DNA of 64,000 bases from Paenibacillus amylolyticus (GCF_029689945.1 NZ_CP121451.1:1302001-1366000); one strand, 5' to 3'; shown: positions 49,129-60,632, counted from the first letter of the stretch. A program made the numbers and translations. Notes: generated from the sequence alone by a model not told the origin.

Positions 49129-49410
49129 GGATTAGGACCATCCTCTCGATATATAAATAAATTATTTTAACGATCTATGGAATGACTCTATCTATCATCG
49201 GATAGAAACGGCTTTTCGTGAACGGCATTCTGTTAAAAGAATGAACATTTTATGATTAAATTTTAAAATATTTCCCATCTAAAATGATTTATTGGATATA
49301 AGTTCTAGTTGTAACTATTTTTATATCAAGATATTTGTATGAATGTATATCAATTATGGGACATATGTCCCTTTTTGTACGTTATTTAGGGTCACGGAGG
49401 GGAAGTCGGA

Positions 49411-50103
49411 ATGAAAGAAATCATGGATTTTGGACTGGTGCGGCAACTCGTCCGTGAGAATGGGTTGGATCAGGTGCTGGACGAGTCTGCACTCGCTGAG
49501 CTGCGATTACTGGAGTCTGCGAAGGGTGAGTTAATCTGTGCCAAGGGTGAACGACCTGAGCGTTTGTATTTTCTCGTGCAGGGCAAGCTCAAGATCTATA
49601 CCACTCTGCCTAACGGGAAGTCTCTGTTGCTTCGTTTCAGTACACCCCTCGCGCTCGTGGGAGATTTGGAACTGATCAATGGCAAGGAGGCGATGAATAC
49701 GGTAGAGTCTGTGAGCAAAAGCCTGCTGTTGGGTATCAGTTATCGTTCTCTCCAGAATACGTATGCCGAGAATCCTAAATTTCTTCATTTTATGCTGAGT
49801 CAAGTTACGCATAAGCTGTATACCTTCTCCAATCTTTCGAGCCTGAATATGTTATATCCGGTGGAGAGTCGATTTGCCAGCTATCTGTTGTCCACAATGG
49901 GCCAGGACGAGTCCCCTTCGGAAGAGATTAAGACCTCCAAACTCACCGAACTGGCGGATATGCTGGGTACCAGCTATAGACATCTTAATCGGGTCGTCCA
50001 GGATCTGTGTAATCGAAATATTATTCATAAAGTGCAGCGAAAGCTTGTGATCTGTGATCTGGAACAGCTGCGTGTTATCGCAGGAGGCAATATATATGAG
50101 TGA
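49411..50103 (+). CDS. Crp/Fnr-family regulator, YeiL-like
   Basis: 230 residues. The cyclic-nucleotide-binding-like barrel (~35-125) contains PERLYFLVQGKLKIYTTLPN and LALVGDLELI. The C-terminal winged helix (~165-225) includes SKLTELADMLGTSYRHLNRV. No N-terminal Cys cluster for an Fe-S centre is present, so it is not an Fnr. YeiL-type proteins affect nitrogen starvation survival. The start follows CACGGAGGGGAAGTCGG. Confidence 0.82.
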   Translation: MKEIMDFGLVRQLVRENGLDQVLDESALAELRLLESAKGELICAKGERPERLYFLVQGKLKIYTTLPNGKSLLLRFSTPLALVGDLELINGKEAMNTVESVSKSLLLGISYRSLQNTYAENPKFLHFMLSQVTHKLYTFSNLSSLNMLYPVESRFASYLLSTMGQDESPSEEIKTSKLTELADMLGTSYRHLNRVVQDLCNRNIIHKVQRKLVICDLEQLRVIAGGNIYE

Positions 50104-50177
50104 CCACGTCTAAAGTAATATCAAGCCAGCAGATCTGTACGACATGACCTCATTTACAATTAAATACAATATGGCAT

Positions 50178-50219
50178 AACAAAGAGCACCCTCCCGAGTA
50201 GATCAGGGGTGCTCTTTTG
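50178..50219. terminator. Bidirectional terminator
   Basis: AAAGAGCACCC and GGGTGCTCTTTT pair between the YeiL-like gene and pepT. Confidence 0.87.
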
Positions 50220-50250
50220 GCACTGTACTTCAAGTGGACCAGTGAGTGGA

Positions 50251-51489
50251 TCAGATATCTCCGCGTTGCTCGAACAATTGGGCGATCTCTACAATGACGC
50301 GGGTTGCCTTCACCATATTGTCTACCGATACATATTCGAATTTGCCATGGTAGTTCTCACCGCCAGTGAAGATATTCGGTGTTGGCATGCCCATATAGGA
50401 TAGCTGGGAACCATCTGTTCCTCCCCGGATGGGACGAATGACAGGTTCAATGTCCAATCGGGTCATGGCTTCATGAGCAATGTCGACGATCTGGCGTACG
50501 GGTTCAATTTTCTCACGCATGTTGTAGTACTGGTCATTTAGTTCAACCGTGATGCTTTTCTCACCATACTTGGTCTTCAGTTCGTTCGCGATCTGGAGCA
50601 GATTTGTTTTGCGTTCTTCGAACTTCTTCCGGTCAAAATCACGGATGATGTAGCTCATCTTGGTCAGCTCAACGTCACCCTCCAGAGACAGCAGATGGTA
50701 GAAACCATCATAACCATCGGTGAATTCGGGAGCCTCCTCCACAGGCAGGCGACGATTCAATTCCATCGCAATTTTCAGAGAGTTCACCATTTTATCCTTC
50801 GCTGTTCCGGGATGCACATTGGTGCCGCGTACGGTGATTTTGGCGGCTGCTGCGTTAAAGCTCTCGTATTCCAGTTCACCAAGCGGTCCGCCGTCGACGG
50901 TATAAGCATATTTGGCTCCAAAAGCAGCGACATCAAACTTGTGCGGTCCACGACCAATCTCTTCATCCGGGGTAAAAGCAACACGAATCTTGCCGTGTTT
51001 CACTTCCGGGTGCTCAATCAGATAGGCCATCGCGGTCATGATCTCGGCAATGCCTGCCTTATTGTCTGCGCCAAGCAACGTTGTACCGTCGGTTGTGATC
51101 AGGGTGTGGCCTTTATATTCGTGCAGTTCCGGGAAATCCTTGTTGGACAGGACTACATCCAGTTCCGCGTTCAGCACAATGTCAGCTCCGTCATAGTTAT
51201 CGATAACCTGTGGTTTGACATTTTTCCCGGTAAAGTCTGTCGCTGTATCAAGGTGAGCCAGGAAACCGATCACGGGAACATCCTTGTCCGTGTTGGATGG
51301 CAGGGTAGCCATGACATAACCGTTCTCGTCCATCGTCACTTCCTGCAGACCGATGGAGGTGCACTCTTCAACGAGCAGTTTGCCCAAGGCCAGTTGGCCG
51401 GGTGTGGAAGGACAGGTCTCGCTATTTTCATCGGATTGGGTGTCCATCTGAACGTAAGTACTCAGTCTTTGAATTAATATATCTTTCAT
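50251..51489 (-). CDS. pepT: Peptidase T (tripeptidase)
   Basis: 412 residues, M20 zinc aminotripeptidase removing the N-terminal residue of tripeptides. Metal ligands and active site appear as [11 protein letters not shown] near residue 75, [15 protein letters not shown] near 135, [15 protein letters not shown] near 170, [17 protein letters not shown] near 350 and [11 protein letters not shown] near 379. Length and order fit PepT. ATG 51489 follows AGGGAGAG. Intact. Confidence 0.95.
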   Translation of the reverse strand: MKDILIQRLSTYVQMDTQSDENSETCPSTPGQLALGKLLVEECTSIGLQEVTMDENGYVMATLPSNTDKDVPVIGFLAHLDTATDFTGKNVKPQVIDNYDGADIVLNAELDVVLSNKDFPELHEYKGHTLITTDGTTLLGADNKAGIAEIMTAMAYLIEHPEVKHGKIRVAFTPDEEIGRGPHKFDVAAFGAKYAYTVDGGPLGELEYESFNAAAAKITVRGTNVHPGTAKDKMVNSLKIAMELNRRLPVEEAPEFTDGYDGFYHLLSLEGDVELTKMSYIIRDFDRKKFEERKTNLLQIANELKTKYGEKSITVELNDQYYNMREKIEPVRQIVDIAHEAMTRLDIEPVIRPIRGGTDGSQLSYMGMPTPNIFTGGENYHGKFEYVSVDNMVKATRVIVEIAQLFEQRGDI

Positions 51490-51813
51490 CTATAATCTCT
51501 CCCTGGCTTGAGTAGTATATAAGTTGAGCGACTTGTTTACACTGATCCACTGCGAGGTCAGAATAACCTCTTGCCCTCTCCGTTATCCGTTATCGTGTAA
51601 CCGTTAGTCACAACTTATGTAAATTGGGTATAGTAATTATTGTGGTTCTCTATGGGTATCATATCATGTTTCGCAGTCATTTCCAGAATAGGACAGCACC
51701 AGATATGAGGATGGTTAGGTATCAAAAAGGGTACTAGGTCACAAAAATGTACGTACTTGTATTTCTATAACTGAGGTTCATAATGAATGATGAAGAAAGG
51801 ATGAGTTCTGGAC
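51490..51813. other. Intergenic region, nothing recognised
   Basis: AT-rich spacer between pepT and the tautomerase gene. No ORF, terminator or clear operator is seen. Confidence 0.4.
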
Positions 51814-52008
51814 ATGCCATTTATTACGGTTAAGGTACTGGAAGGCAAGTCGGTCGAGCAGAAGCGTCAGTTGATTGAACGCATGACTCAGGTGGCTTGT
51901 GAGACACTGGATGTTGATCCGAGCAAAGTTTTTATCTTCATTGAGGATTTGGAGAAGGACAATTACGGCAAGAATGGTAAGCTGTTTTCAGACGTAGACA
52001 ATACGTAA
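51814..52008 (+). CDS. 4-oxalocrotonate tautomerase-family protein
   Basis: 64 residues. The mature protein begins with Pro (MPFITVKVLEGKSVEQKRQL), the catalytic base of the family. The remainder folds as one beta-alpha-beta unit that assembles as a hexamer. The substrate is unknown; paralogues isomerise 2-hydroxymuconate. The ATG at 51814 must be the start because Pro-1 is catalytic. It stands 44 bases before a NamA-type reductase and is likely co-transcribed. Confidence 0.9.
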   Translation: MPFITVKVLEGKSVEQKRQLIERMTQVACETLDVDPSKVFIFIEDLEKDNYGKNGKLFSDVDNT

Positions 52009-52052
52009 GGCTTCATATATATCATGATCATGGAACAGGAGATGCAGCAACG

Positions 52053-53086
52053 ATGAATGAACAACTATTTTCCCCTTATCAATTCAAGAGTTTGCAATTA
52101 AATAATCGTGTGGTTATGGCACCGATGTGCCAATATTCTGTCACTGCGAAGGATGGCATTCCGAATGATTGGCATCAGGTTCACTATGTGAGCCGTGCGG
52201 TTGGAGGAACAGGACTGATTGTAATCGAGATGACCGATGTCGATCCGGATGGACGTATTACCGATAATGACTTGGGTATATGGTCAGATGAGCATGTGCC
52301 TGCCTTCACCAAACTGGTAGATGGAATCCATGCCTACGGCTCCAAAGTAGCCATTCAGATTGCTCATGCGGGACGAAAAGCAGAGGATGCCCCGCAGCCG
52401 GTTGCCCCATCGGTAGTTACCTTCCCCGGAGAAAAGTACAAGGAACCGCGTGCGTTAAGTACGGAAGAAGTAGAGGCTATGGTGCAGAAGTTCGCAGACG
52501 GTGTTCGCCGCGCCGTACAGGCTGGAGTGGATACTGTTGAGCTGCACGGTGCGCATGGATACCTGATCCACCAGTTCCATTCCCCGCTGATGAATCATCG
52601 TGAGGATGCATATGGACAGGATCTGGCTCGTTTTGGCGTTGAGATCATTCGTGCAGTCAAAAAGAAATGCCAGCAGATATGCCGCTAATTATGCGGATTT
52701 CGGCTGTAGAATATGCGGATGGCGGATACGACATCGACCATACGATTAATATCGCTCGTGCCTACCAAGAGGCAGGCGTGGACATGTTCCATATCAGCTC
52801 AGGTGGTGAAGGACCTTCCGGACAGCGGAAACCAGGAAACTATCCGGGGTATCAGGTTCCCTTTGCCCGTCGCTTCCGTGAAGAACTGAACGTTCCTGTC
52901 ATTGCAGTGGGTATGCTGGAGGATGCAGCACTGGCTCAGGCGGTGATTGGAAACGGGGATGCGGATCTGGTGGCCGTTGGCAGAGGCATGCTGCGCGATC
53001 CGTACTGGGCGAACCATGCGGCTCTGGAACTGGGTGTCAGCAAGGATCAAGCTGCCATTGCAGAGCAATATGCTCGTGGATATTAA
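52053..53086 (+). CDS. namA: NADPH dehydrogenase NamA/YqjM, old yellow enzyme (frame broken by 1-nt deletion)
   Basis: About 344 residues, FMN-containing TIM barrel that reduces activated C=C bonds. Seen: SPYQFKSLQLNNRVVMAPMC with the YqjM Cys, QIAHAGRKAED, VELHGAHGYLIHQFHSP with the active-site His pair, then MPLIMRISAVEYADGGYD, FHISSGG and VAVGRGMLRDPYW. One missing A near 52659-52667 breaks the frame; correcting it gives RAVKKKMPADMPLIMRIS. GGAGATGCAGCAACG precedes ATG 52053. Confidence 0.92.
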
Positions 53087-53114
53087 TTTGCTCTAAATCC
53101 TATATAGTAAAAAA

Positions 53115-53155
53115 ATTAGGCCACAGCATGGGTTAAACCTTATGCTGTGGCCTTA
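53115..53155. terminator. Bidirectional terminator
   Basis: AGGCCACAGCA pairs with TGCTGTGGCCT between convergent genes, with A/T tracts. Confidence 0.88.
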
Positions 53156-53194
53156 TCTGTACGATGATAAGCATATATACCTAAATGTTGATTA

Positions 53195-53962
53195 CTACAC
53201 TCTTCGAGTTGCTTCATAGGCGAATTTTTGATTCGGATGTGTCGGTGGCTGGTCCGGGTTAAAGTCGGCGTACACTTTAATATCAGAGAAACCAATATGC
53301 TCCAGAATCAGGCGTAACTCTTCTATGCCGTACCAACGCAGCGTGAGTTGTTGCATCTCTGTAGCGACAAGTTGACCCTGATGCCATTGTTCGTAGCGAA
53401 TCAGACTTACTTTATATTGGTGTAGCAGGTTCACTTCCATGGTTTTCACTTCTACGGTGATTGTGTCCCCATCGGGTAATGGAACGGTTGATGTTTCTAC
53501 CGAAGAGGGCTGTGTCACATCGGGTAGAAACAGATCAAATACAAGCCTGCCGCCAGGTTGCAAATGTTGATATAGACTCCGCAATGCGTCAATCGAAGCT
53601 TCCCTGTCTTGAATGAGGAGCAAAGAACCTCCGGGAATGATAATGGTTTCGTAGCGATATGGCAGGTCAAGCTTCTCCAGATTGGCAACGAACAGCTCAG
53701 GCATGGGCAATCCCCGCTCGGTGCAACGAGAACGGCAAGAGTCAATCATATTGGTTGAATAATCAAGTCCATCCACCTTCAGACCTGCTTCAAGCAATGG
53801 AATGAGCATTCGGCCTGAACCGGACATGACTTCAAGAATACGTCCTTTGCAGCCCTGAAGATGTTGGCTATAAAATTCGATGTCCCCTCCCAAGGAGTGT
53901 CCCGGGGGTTTGGTTAGATCATAAACGGCAGTGCATAATGGACCATAATAACTGAAAGACAT
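53195..53962 (-). CDS. Class I SAM-dependent methyltransferase
   Basis: 255 residues. Motif I is GRILEVMSGSGRMLIPLLEA near residues 45-64, with DGLDYS at beta-2, and IIPGGSLLLIQDRE and GGRLVFDLFLPD follow. The start at ATG 53962 is set by GGGGGATACTTACACG; a GTG at 53980 is less likely. Substrate unknown. Single gene. Confidence 0.8.
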   Translation of the reverse strand: MSFSYYGPLCTAVYDLTKPPGHSLGGDIEFYSQHLQGCKGRILEVMSGSGRMLIPLLEAGLKVDGLDYSTNMIDSCRSRCTERGLPMPELFVANLEKLDLPYRYETIIIPGGSLLLIQDREASIDALRSLYQHLQPGGRLVFDLFLPDVTQPSSVETSTVPLPDGDTITVEVKTMEVNLLHQYKVSLIRYEQWHQGQLVATEMQQLTLRWYGIEELRLILEHIGFSDIKVYADFNPDQPPTHPNQKFAYEATRRV

Positions 53963-54226
53963 CGTGTAAGTATCCCCCACATTTCATAAGAATGATTGAG
54001 ATTATGGAAGGGGAGTTAATCAGAATTATCCCTTCCGGCAACGGTTGGAATTGGATTTTTCAGAGCAGACTATCATAGGAATCACACACCTTATATCTAG
54101 TATATTCCAATTATGGGGTGAGAGCACAGTTGGGGTCAACACCTTTTTGGGTCGTTAGTTGAACCCATTTGACATGCATCTTAAAATCTCAAACAATGAA
54201 TAAATATATCCAAGGAGGCGATACGA

Positions 54227-54646
54227 TTGGAATCATCATCAAGTGCATTACCGGATATCCGGGAGGAACTATTGTTATATGCACCTGTAGAGAAGGTGTG
54301 GGAGATGGTCTCGACAGCGCAAGGATTGGGTGTCTGGTTCATGCCGGGTAATCTGGAACCTGTAGAGGGTCACGAGTTTATTTTGGAAGCAGGGCCTTTC
54401 GGTCAATCACCATGTCAGGTGACGGAAGTTCTTCCGCTCGAAAAGCTGTCATTTCGCTGGGGTAAGGACTGGACATTGACGTTTCAACTGAATGAACAGC
54501 CGGAGGGTACGGATTTCACGCTGATTCACAGCGGTTGGGATGCAGATAAATTAACTGAATTTGGACAGGCTCACGCTATCGTACGCGAACGTATGGAACA
54601 GGGATGGGCCGGAATCGTTCAGAAGCTTGCTCAAGTGGTTAAATAA
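54227..54646 (+). CDS. SRPBCC/AHSA1-domain protein
   Basis: 139 residues. The helix-grip fold begins REELLLYAPVEKVWEMVSTA; GLGVWFMPGN and FRWGKDWTLTFQL follow, then a long C-terminal helix (MEQGWAGIVQKLAQVVK). The hydrophobic cavity binds lipids or other small ligands. TTG 54227 is the best start, 8 bases or so after AAGGAGGCG. Function unknown. Confidence 0.82.
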   Translation: MESSSSALPDIREELLLYAPVEKVWEMVSTAQGLGVWFMPGNLEPVEGHEFILEAGPFGQSPCQVTEVLPLEKLSFRWGKDWTLTFQLNEQPEGTDFTLIHSGWDADKLTEFGQAHAIVRERMEQGWAGIVQKLAQVVK

Positions 54647-54903
54647 AAATCTATATATAAGGTTCTTCCTTGATCAACCTCAGTACCATTTTCGCCCGTT
54701 CATCCGGGTGAATATCGGTCTGGGGTTCATTGGTGTGCCGCGATCCGGTGAAAACCGATAGAAAACCTTCAAATTAGTACGAAGTTGGCCGATTATGAAC
54801 GGAAACTATTTCCGTGAGCACCAGAAACGTGTAACATGAAATTATGGGAATTAATCGACAAAGTTAGACGTCTCTCGCCATTGTAAATGGAAGGAATACA
54901 TAG

Positions 54904-57900
54904 ATGAGAAAACACTGGATTATGCTGACCATCAGTTTCATATGCATTGTCATTTTTCCGCTGGGCTGGATTGCCCAGACGTTAATTAACGAGCGTGGTA
55001 ACCCCCAGGCTACGGATGGAAAAATTGACCTGACCCAATGGGACTTTAATCGCATGGGTGCAGCTTCTTTAAAGGGAGACTGGGATTTCTACCCTGGCCA
55101 GTTGCTGAGCCCGGCAGATATTGAAGCGAATGTATCTGGCCGTAAGCCATTGCCAGCTTCGTCTGGTACTCAGGTTCCGGCACGATGGAACCAATCTCTG
55201 GGGCAGGCGCATGGGTATGGGACCTATCATTTGCAAGTCCAGCTTACACCCCGGACAATGAAAAACGATTATGGGATACGCACGAGGAATATACGCATGG
55301 CACACCGGGTATTTATCGATGGGAAAGAGATCGGTGGCAAAGGCCTGCCAGGGATGACCCCGGCGACAGATGTACAATTAAATCTGCCCTTTACGGGATT
55401 CACCTCCATTGATGGCAACACGGCTGATATTATCATTCAGGTATCGAACTATAGTTATTCTTCCGGGGGCATTGTAGCGCCCATTTTGTTTGGGGACGAG
55501 CATAGTATTCTGAAAAGTCAGCAACAAGACTGGCTCAAGGATCTGATGACCTTATTCGGTTTTATCTTGCCTGCCGCCTTTTTTCTGCTTCTGTTCAGAT
55601 TGCGGCGCACAGAGAAGGAGCTTCGTTTCCTCGGATTATTCAGCCTTTCCGGTGCAGTATATGCTCTGACCCACGGTGAGAAGTTACTGGGAACGTTTGT
55701 ACCGTTCCTGACCAATAATGAGATGCTTCGGATTCAGCTCCTTAGCTCAGCTTTAGCGTATTACTTTTTACTTCGGTACATGGATGCCCGTGTACCGGGA
55801 GCGGTTCATCAGTGGTTTGTTCGATTGGCTGTTGTGTTAATCGTTGTCCAAACCATTGTGGGTTTAACGCTTCCGCCGACGCTTTTCTCGTCTTTTGAGA
55901 TTCCCATGCTGCTGATCTCGATTTTTGTCATGTTCTATTCACTGCGAGCCATGTTCTATTGGTTGAAGGGGCGTCCCAATGACAGTCATTTTGCACTGGT
56001 GAGCATGATGAGCATACTTATGGTGGTTGTGTTACACACGATTGGTGCGTTCACTACCGTAGACACGGCATTCTTCGCGCTGATTGAACTTTTATTATTC
56101 GTCATTGCCCAGATGATTATAACCGCAATCCGTTTCGCACAATCATTCCGTGATGTGGAAGCCCTTTCGGAGCGATTGCTTGCCATTGACAGCCTCAAGG
56201 ATGAGTTCATGGCGAACACGTCACATGAGCTGCGAACTCCCCTGCACGGCATTATTAACATTGCACAATCGATGCTGGAAGGGGCTGCTGGAGCGGTCAC
56301 GCCCAAGCAAGCCAAAAATCTGTCCATGATTACTTCAACCGGCAAGCGCCTGTCACTGCTGGTTAACGATATTTTGGATTTTTCCAAATTAAAAAATAGT
56401 GAGATTGAGTTAAAAAGGGTAGCGGTTGACTTGGAATCCGTTGCTCGTACTGTGGTTGAAGTGTCGGGGTTCACGTTTGAGGACAAGCCGGTTTTGTTAA
56501 TTCAGCAATGGCCCCAATCATTGCCGCTTGTTGAGGCAGATGAAGATCGCCTAAGGCAGGTTCTATATAACTTGCTGGGTAACGCCTATAAGTACACTGA
56601 GCAAGGTGAGATTCGGTTATATGCCAGTGTTGAAGGCGATTGGGTGAAGGTATCTGTCGCAGACACGGGAGTAGGCATTGCCTTGGACAAACAGGAGGAT
56701 ATCTTCCAGGCGTATGAGCAGAGTAACGGGACAATCGAGCGATTGAATCATGGAACCGGATTGGGTCTGAGTATTACACGGAAACTCGTTGAACTTGGGG
56801 AGGAGAGATCTGGGTCGATTCGGAGCCGGGCGAGGTTCAACCTTTCATTTCACCTTGCCAGTTATGAAGATGCCGCTGCTGCAAACTCAATCGAAACCTG
56901 TTGCCGCCCGGTATGTTGCTGCACAGGCGCCAAGGGCGAAGGAGCTTGTGACAAGAGAGTCAGATGAGCCTTCTGATCTTACAGAAGCGGAGCACACCAT
57001 TCTGATTGTAGACGATGACCCTGTCAATCGACAGGTATTGCTTAACCTGTTATCCACGGAACGGTATCGTGTGCTTGCAGCGGACAGCGGGTCCACTGCC
57101 TTGAAGCTTCGTGAAGAATTCCCGTCCATTGATCTTGTTATTACGGACTGGATGATGCCCAAAATGTCCGGGCTTGAATTATGTCGCAAGCTGCGCGAGC
57201 ACAGTTCCTTGTCTGAGTTACCGATTCTGATGCTGACCGCCCGAGGGTTGCCTGAGGATATCAAGCACGGATTCCAGGCGGGAGCCAATGACTTTCTGAG
57301 CAAACCGGTGGATGCTGGTGAATTACGAGCCAGAGTGCGGACGTTGATTGAGATGAGGAGTTCTGTGCAGGAAGCTATTCGGACCGAAATGGCCTTTTTG
57401 CAGGCCCAGATCAAGCCGCACTTTCTATATAATGCACTCAATGTCATTATTGCGACCTGTGCAGTGAATCCGGACAAAGCAACGGATCTGCTGATTGAAC
57501 TCAGTCATTACCTGCGCGGAAGCTTTGATTTCCAGAACAGGGAGCAGCTTGTTCCTTTGACCAAAGAGTTGGAATTGGTGGAGTCTTATGTGCATCTGGA
57601 ACAGGCCAGATTTGAGGAAAGACTGGTGGTTGAGTATGAGGTGGAATCGGATGTGCCTCTATATCTGCCACCTCTCAGTATTCAGCCACTTGTGGAGAAT
57701 GCCATTCGACACGGCGTGATGGAGCGGGCAGCCGGTGGAACCGTTCATCTTAGGATCTTCAAAGAGAGCGAGCATGTGGTCGTTCAGGTTCAGGATGATG
57801 GTGTGGGCATTCCTCCTGAGCGAATGGCTCAGGTGAATTCTGGGCGCACCGAGGGTCCAGGTGGTGTGGGGCTGCAAAATATAAACCGCCGCCTGATGTC

Positions 57901-57997
57901 GCTATATGGTCATGGACTGGAGATTCATAGTCATGTGGGTAAAGGAACGCAGATTCAATTCCGCATCCCTGTGCAAAAGGTGGATTATACCAAATAG
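54904..57997 (+). CDS. Large hybrid sensor kinase: 7TMR-DISM-like, HisKA-HATPase, REC, LytS-type kinase (two 1-nt deletions)
   Basis: About 1030 residues. A membrane helix is followed by an extracellular jelly-roll (~30-205), then ~7 helices (~210-405). HisKA is MANTSHELRTPLHG, with N box QVLYNLLGNAYKYT and G box HGTGLGLSITRKL. A REC domain follows with Asp in DLVITDWMMPKMSG. The C-terminal LytS-like part has IKPHFLYNALNVI and VENAIRHGVM. Missing bases at GGGG 56797-56800 and near 56831-56835 split it after the first ATPase. Correcting them gives GEIWVDSEPGRGSTFHFTLP. It is paired with the REC-BTAD regulator at 58096. Confidence 0.85.
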
Positions 57998-58095
57998 TGT
58001 GCCGAGTTAAGCAATTATGGTTAACAGACTAATAAGCGGATGCCGATAAGGTCGGTATCCTGTTGAATCTTTCATGGCAGGAGGCTGGAAGAACG

Positions 58096-59258
58096 GTGAG
58101 AGCCATTGTGATCGATGATGAGAAGCCGGCGCAGCTTCATCTGGAGCGTCTACTGCGAACGGACGGACGAATTACTCCCGTGCAATGTTTTTCAACAGCT
58201 CGTGATGGTCTTCATTTTCTGGCAAAGGAACGTGTGGATGTTGTATTTTTGGACATTGGCATGCCGGAGATGAATGGACTGGAAGCGGCTGAATATATAC
58301 AGCAATTGGATCAGCGCATTCGTATCATCTTTGTAACGGCTTATGCGGACCATGCGGTTGAGGCGTTTGAGCTGCATGCACTGGATTATGTGCTTAAACC
58401 GGTAAGCTCCGCACGATTGGCCAAAACGATTGATCGGATTGCGGGCACCATGTCATATACTTCCCAGATTGCAGCTACCGCCGAGGTGCAGGAATCGGAA
58501 CCTGTCTCTGTGGAGCTGGATACCGAAGTTCCGGGGTCGTTACATTCAAACATCTGGATATCTACAGAAGCTTGGATCCGGGTGCAGAGAAACATAAGTG
58601 GCGTACTACCAAATCGCAGGAATTGTTTGCTTTTTTGTTTCATCACAGGGAAGAATGGGTAAGCAAAGAGATTCTGCTGGATAAGCTGTGGGGCGATGTT
58701 TCCCAGGAAAAGGGATTAACCCATCTGCATACTTCGGTATACCAGATTCGAAAGCTGCTTAAGGAATGGAAGATGACAGGCAAGCTGGAATACAATATGA
58801 ACCGCTATCGTCTGTTATCGGGCAATCTGGTAAGTGACGTGGATCAATTTGAAAAAGCCATGGTCTACAAGACCATCACATCAGATAATGTCGGTGACTT
58901 GAGGCACATGATTCCACTTTATCGTGGCGATTATCTGGAAGAGCATGATTATCGCTGGGCACAGGCCAAAGCAAGGGAACTCAGACGCAAGTATACAGGG
59001 CTGGTTATGGATATTGCGAGATGGGACATGATGCATGGCCGTGGCAAGGAAGCGATCGAGCAATTAACGATATTGCAGGAACGGGAGCCTTATTCGGAAG
59101 AAATCTGCCGACTCATGATGGAAGTGTATGCATCCATGGATGATCAGCAAGGCATACTTCGTTTATATCATTCATTTACATTGACCCTGAATGAGGATCT
59201 GGGACATCAGCCAGAGCCGGAAACAAGCCGATTATATCAGAGCCTGACGGGCAAATAA
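58096..59258 (+). CDS. Response regulator with winged-helix and BTAD domains (frame broken by 1-nt deletion)
   Basis: About 388 residues: receiver domain (IDDEKPA, DVVFLDIGMPEMNG, YVLKPVS), a winged helix (KWRTTKSQELFAFLFHHREE, GDVSQEKGLTHLHTSVYQIR), and a bacterial transcriptional activator domain (~250-388, GDYLEEHDYRWAQAKARELR). This is the SARP-like architecture. One missing G at GGGG 58533-58536 splits it. Correcting it gives PGVVTFKHLDIYRSLDPGAE. GTG 58096 follows AGGAGG. Probable partner of the hybrid kinase. Confidence 0.83.
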
Positions 59259-59285
59259 GCGCAAACTCAGACAGGAGGGTGAGGC

Positions 59286-60632
59286 ATGAAGCTATTCATA
59301 CACCGCAAAGATCTGCGTACGGATGATCTGGCCGCATTCGATTATTTGCGGCAACATGAAGATGAGAGTGTACATGTTCTCATCTATGATCCATTTCTAC
59401 TGCGTCAAGGACGAGAGAAGGAACACAGCGGTGTGAATTTTAGGCAGCATGCATCGGCATTAGGCAGGCAGTATCTTGAAGCCAAACAAAAATTGCATGT
59501 TGTTTATGGAAAACCGGCTGAAGTGGTTGATTACATCCTGAACGAATTCAAAGGCGAGATGAATGAGGTTGTGGTCCATCGGGACATGACGCCATATGCA
59601 ATCGAGCGGGACAGAGCCATACGCAAAGTCAGCGAGGCACATGAGGTTACATTCACACAACTGACGGATCATCTGCTGATGGATCTGAATGGATTTGCCA
59701 ATTTCACAGGCAAGTCGGAGCCTTATAAAGTATTTGCAGCTTTCCATCGGCGGTGGGTCGAATTCATGAATGAACATCCCAACCCTCCTTCGGCAACAAC
59801 GGTTGCAGACTTGAAGGTGAGTGATCGTCAGATGGATTGGCCGGATGCAATGCAGGTACCTCAGGAGCTGCTGGAGAGTAGTGGTTCGAAGGATGAGGAC
59901 CCGAATCTGCTGTTGCAGCAATTTTTATCGGATCGAATTGCTGAATATGGGGATCATCGGGATGAATATGAGGCTTACGAGCCGAGTCATCTTAGCTCAT
60001 ATGTAGCGGTGGGAGCTGTATCGATCCGCAAGATGTACGATGCTGCGCGTCTTACAGCCGAGTCTGGGGAATGGATCAGGCAGCTATGTTTCCGCGACTT
60101 CTATCTGTATCGGGCGGTCTATGAGAGTCACTATTTTACATATGAAAAGGTGTATGATCTCTCGCCTCTCCATGACGGTCACTTCGAAAGCTGGTGTAAG
60201 GCGGAAACCGGGATTCCGATTATTGATGCAGCCATGACGGAACTAAATGAAACCGGACATATGCCCAACCGGTTGCGGATTCTCACGGCGATGTTCCTCA
60301 CCAAAAACCTGCAATGCCCCTTCACCTTGGGTGAAGCCTATTTCAGGCGCAAGCTGAGTGATTATGATAACATTCAGAACCGGGGGAACTGGCTATGGTG
60401 TGCTTCGCTCGGCGAGAATGCTGCTCCATATTTTCGCGTAAACAATCCGGTAACGCAATCTGAGAAATATGATCCGCAAGGTGACTATATTCGCAAGTGG
60501 TTGCCTGAATTGAAAGATATGCACAGTAAAGACATCCATCAGCCGCGCAAGGATGCCATTGTGGATCTGAAGGCATCGAGACAGGCGGCGATTGACGTGT
60601 ATAAACAGATCTTGGCGAGCCGTGAGAAGTAG
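59286..60632 (+). CDS. phr: Deoxyribodipyrimidine photolyase
   Basis: 448 residues. The N-terminal photolyase Rossmann domain starts LFIHRKDLRTDDLAAFDYLR. The C-terminal FAD domain shows RQLCFRDFYLYRA, FESWCKAETGIPIIDAAMTE, and MPNRLRILTAMFLTKNLQC. The YDNIQNRGNWLWCASLGENA segment is the FAD/DNA lesion region of bacterial class I photolyases. It repairs UV-induced pyrimidine dimers with light. AGGAGGGTGAGGC precedes ATG 59286. Intact. Confidence 0.92.
   Translation: MKLFIHRKDLRTDDLAAFDYLRQHEDESVHVLIYDPFLLRQGREKEHSGVNFRQHASALGRQYLEAKQKLHVVYGKPAEVVDYILNEFKGEMNEVVVHRDMTPYAIERDRAIRKVSEAHEVTFTQLTDHLLMDLNGFANFTGKSEPYKVFAAFHRRWVEFMNEHPNPPSATTVADLKVSDRQMDWPDAMQVPQELLESSGSKDEDPNLLLQQFLSDRIAEYGDHRDEYEAYEPSHLSSYVAVGAVSIRKMYDAARLTAESGEWIRQLCFRDFYLYRAVYESHYFTYEKVYDLSPLHDGHFESWCKAETGIPIIDAAMTELNETGHMPNRLRILTAMFLTKNLQCPFTLGEAYFRRKLSDYDNIQNRGNWLWCASLGENAAPYFRVNNPVTQSEKYDPQGDYIRKWLPELKDMHSKDIHQPRKDAIVDLKASRQAAIDVYKQILASREK

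Noticed and set aside
50695..51477. A 260-codon plus-strand frame opposite pepT
   Set aside because: It lacks a start site and motifs, and pepT on the other strand is full-length and convincing.
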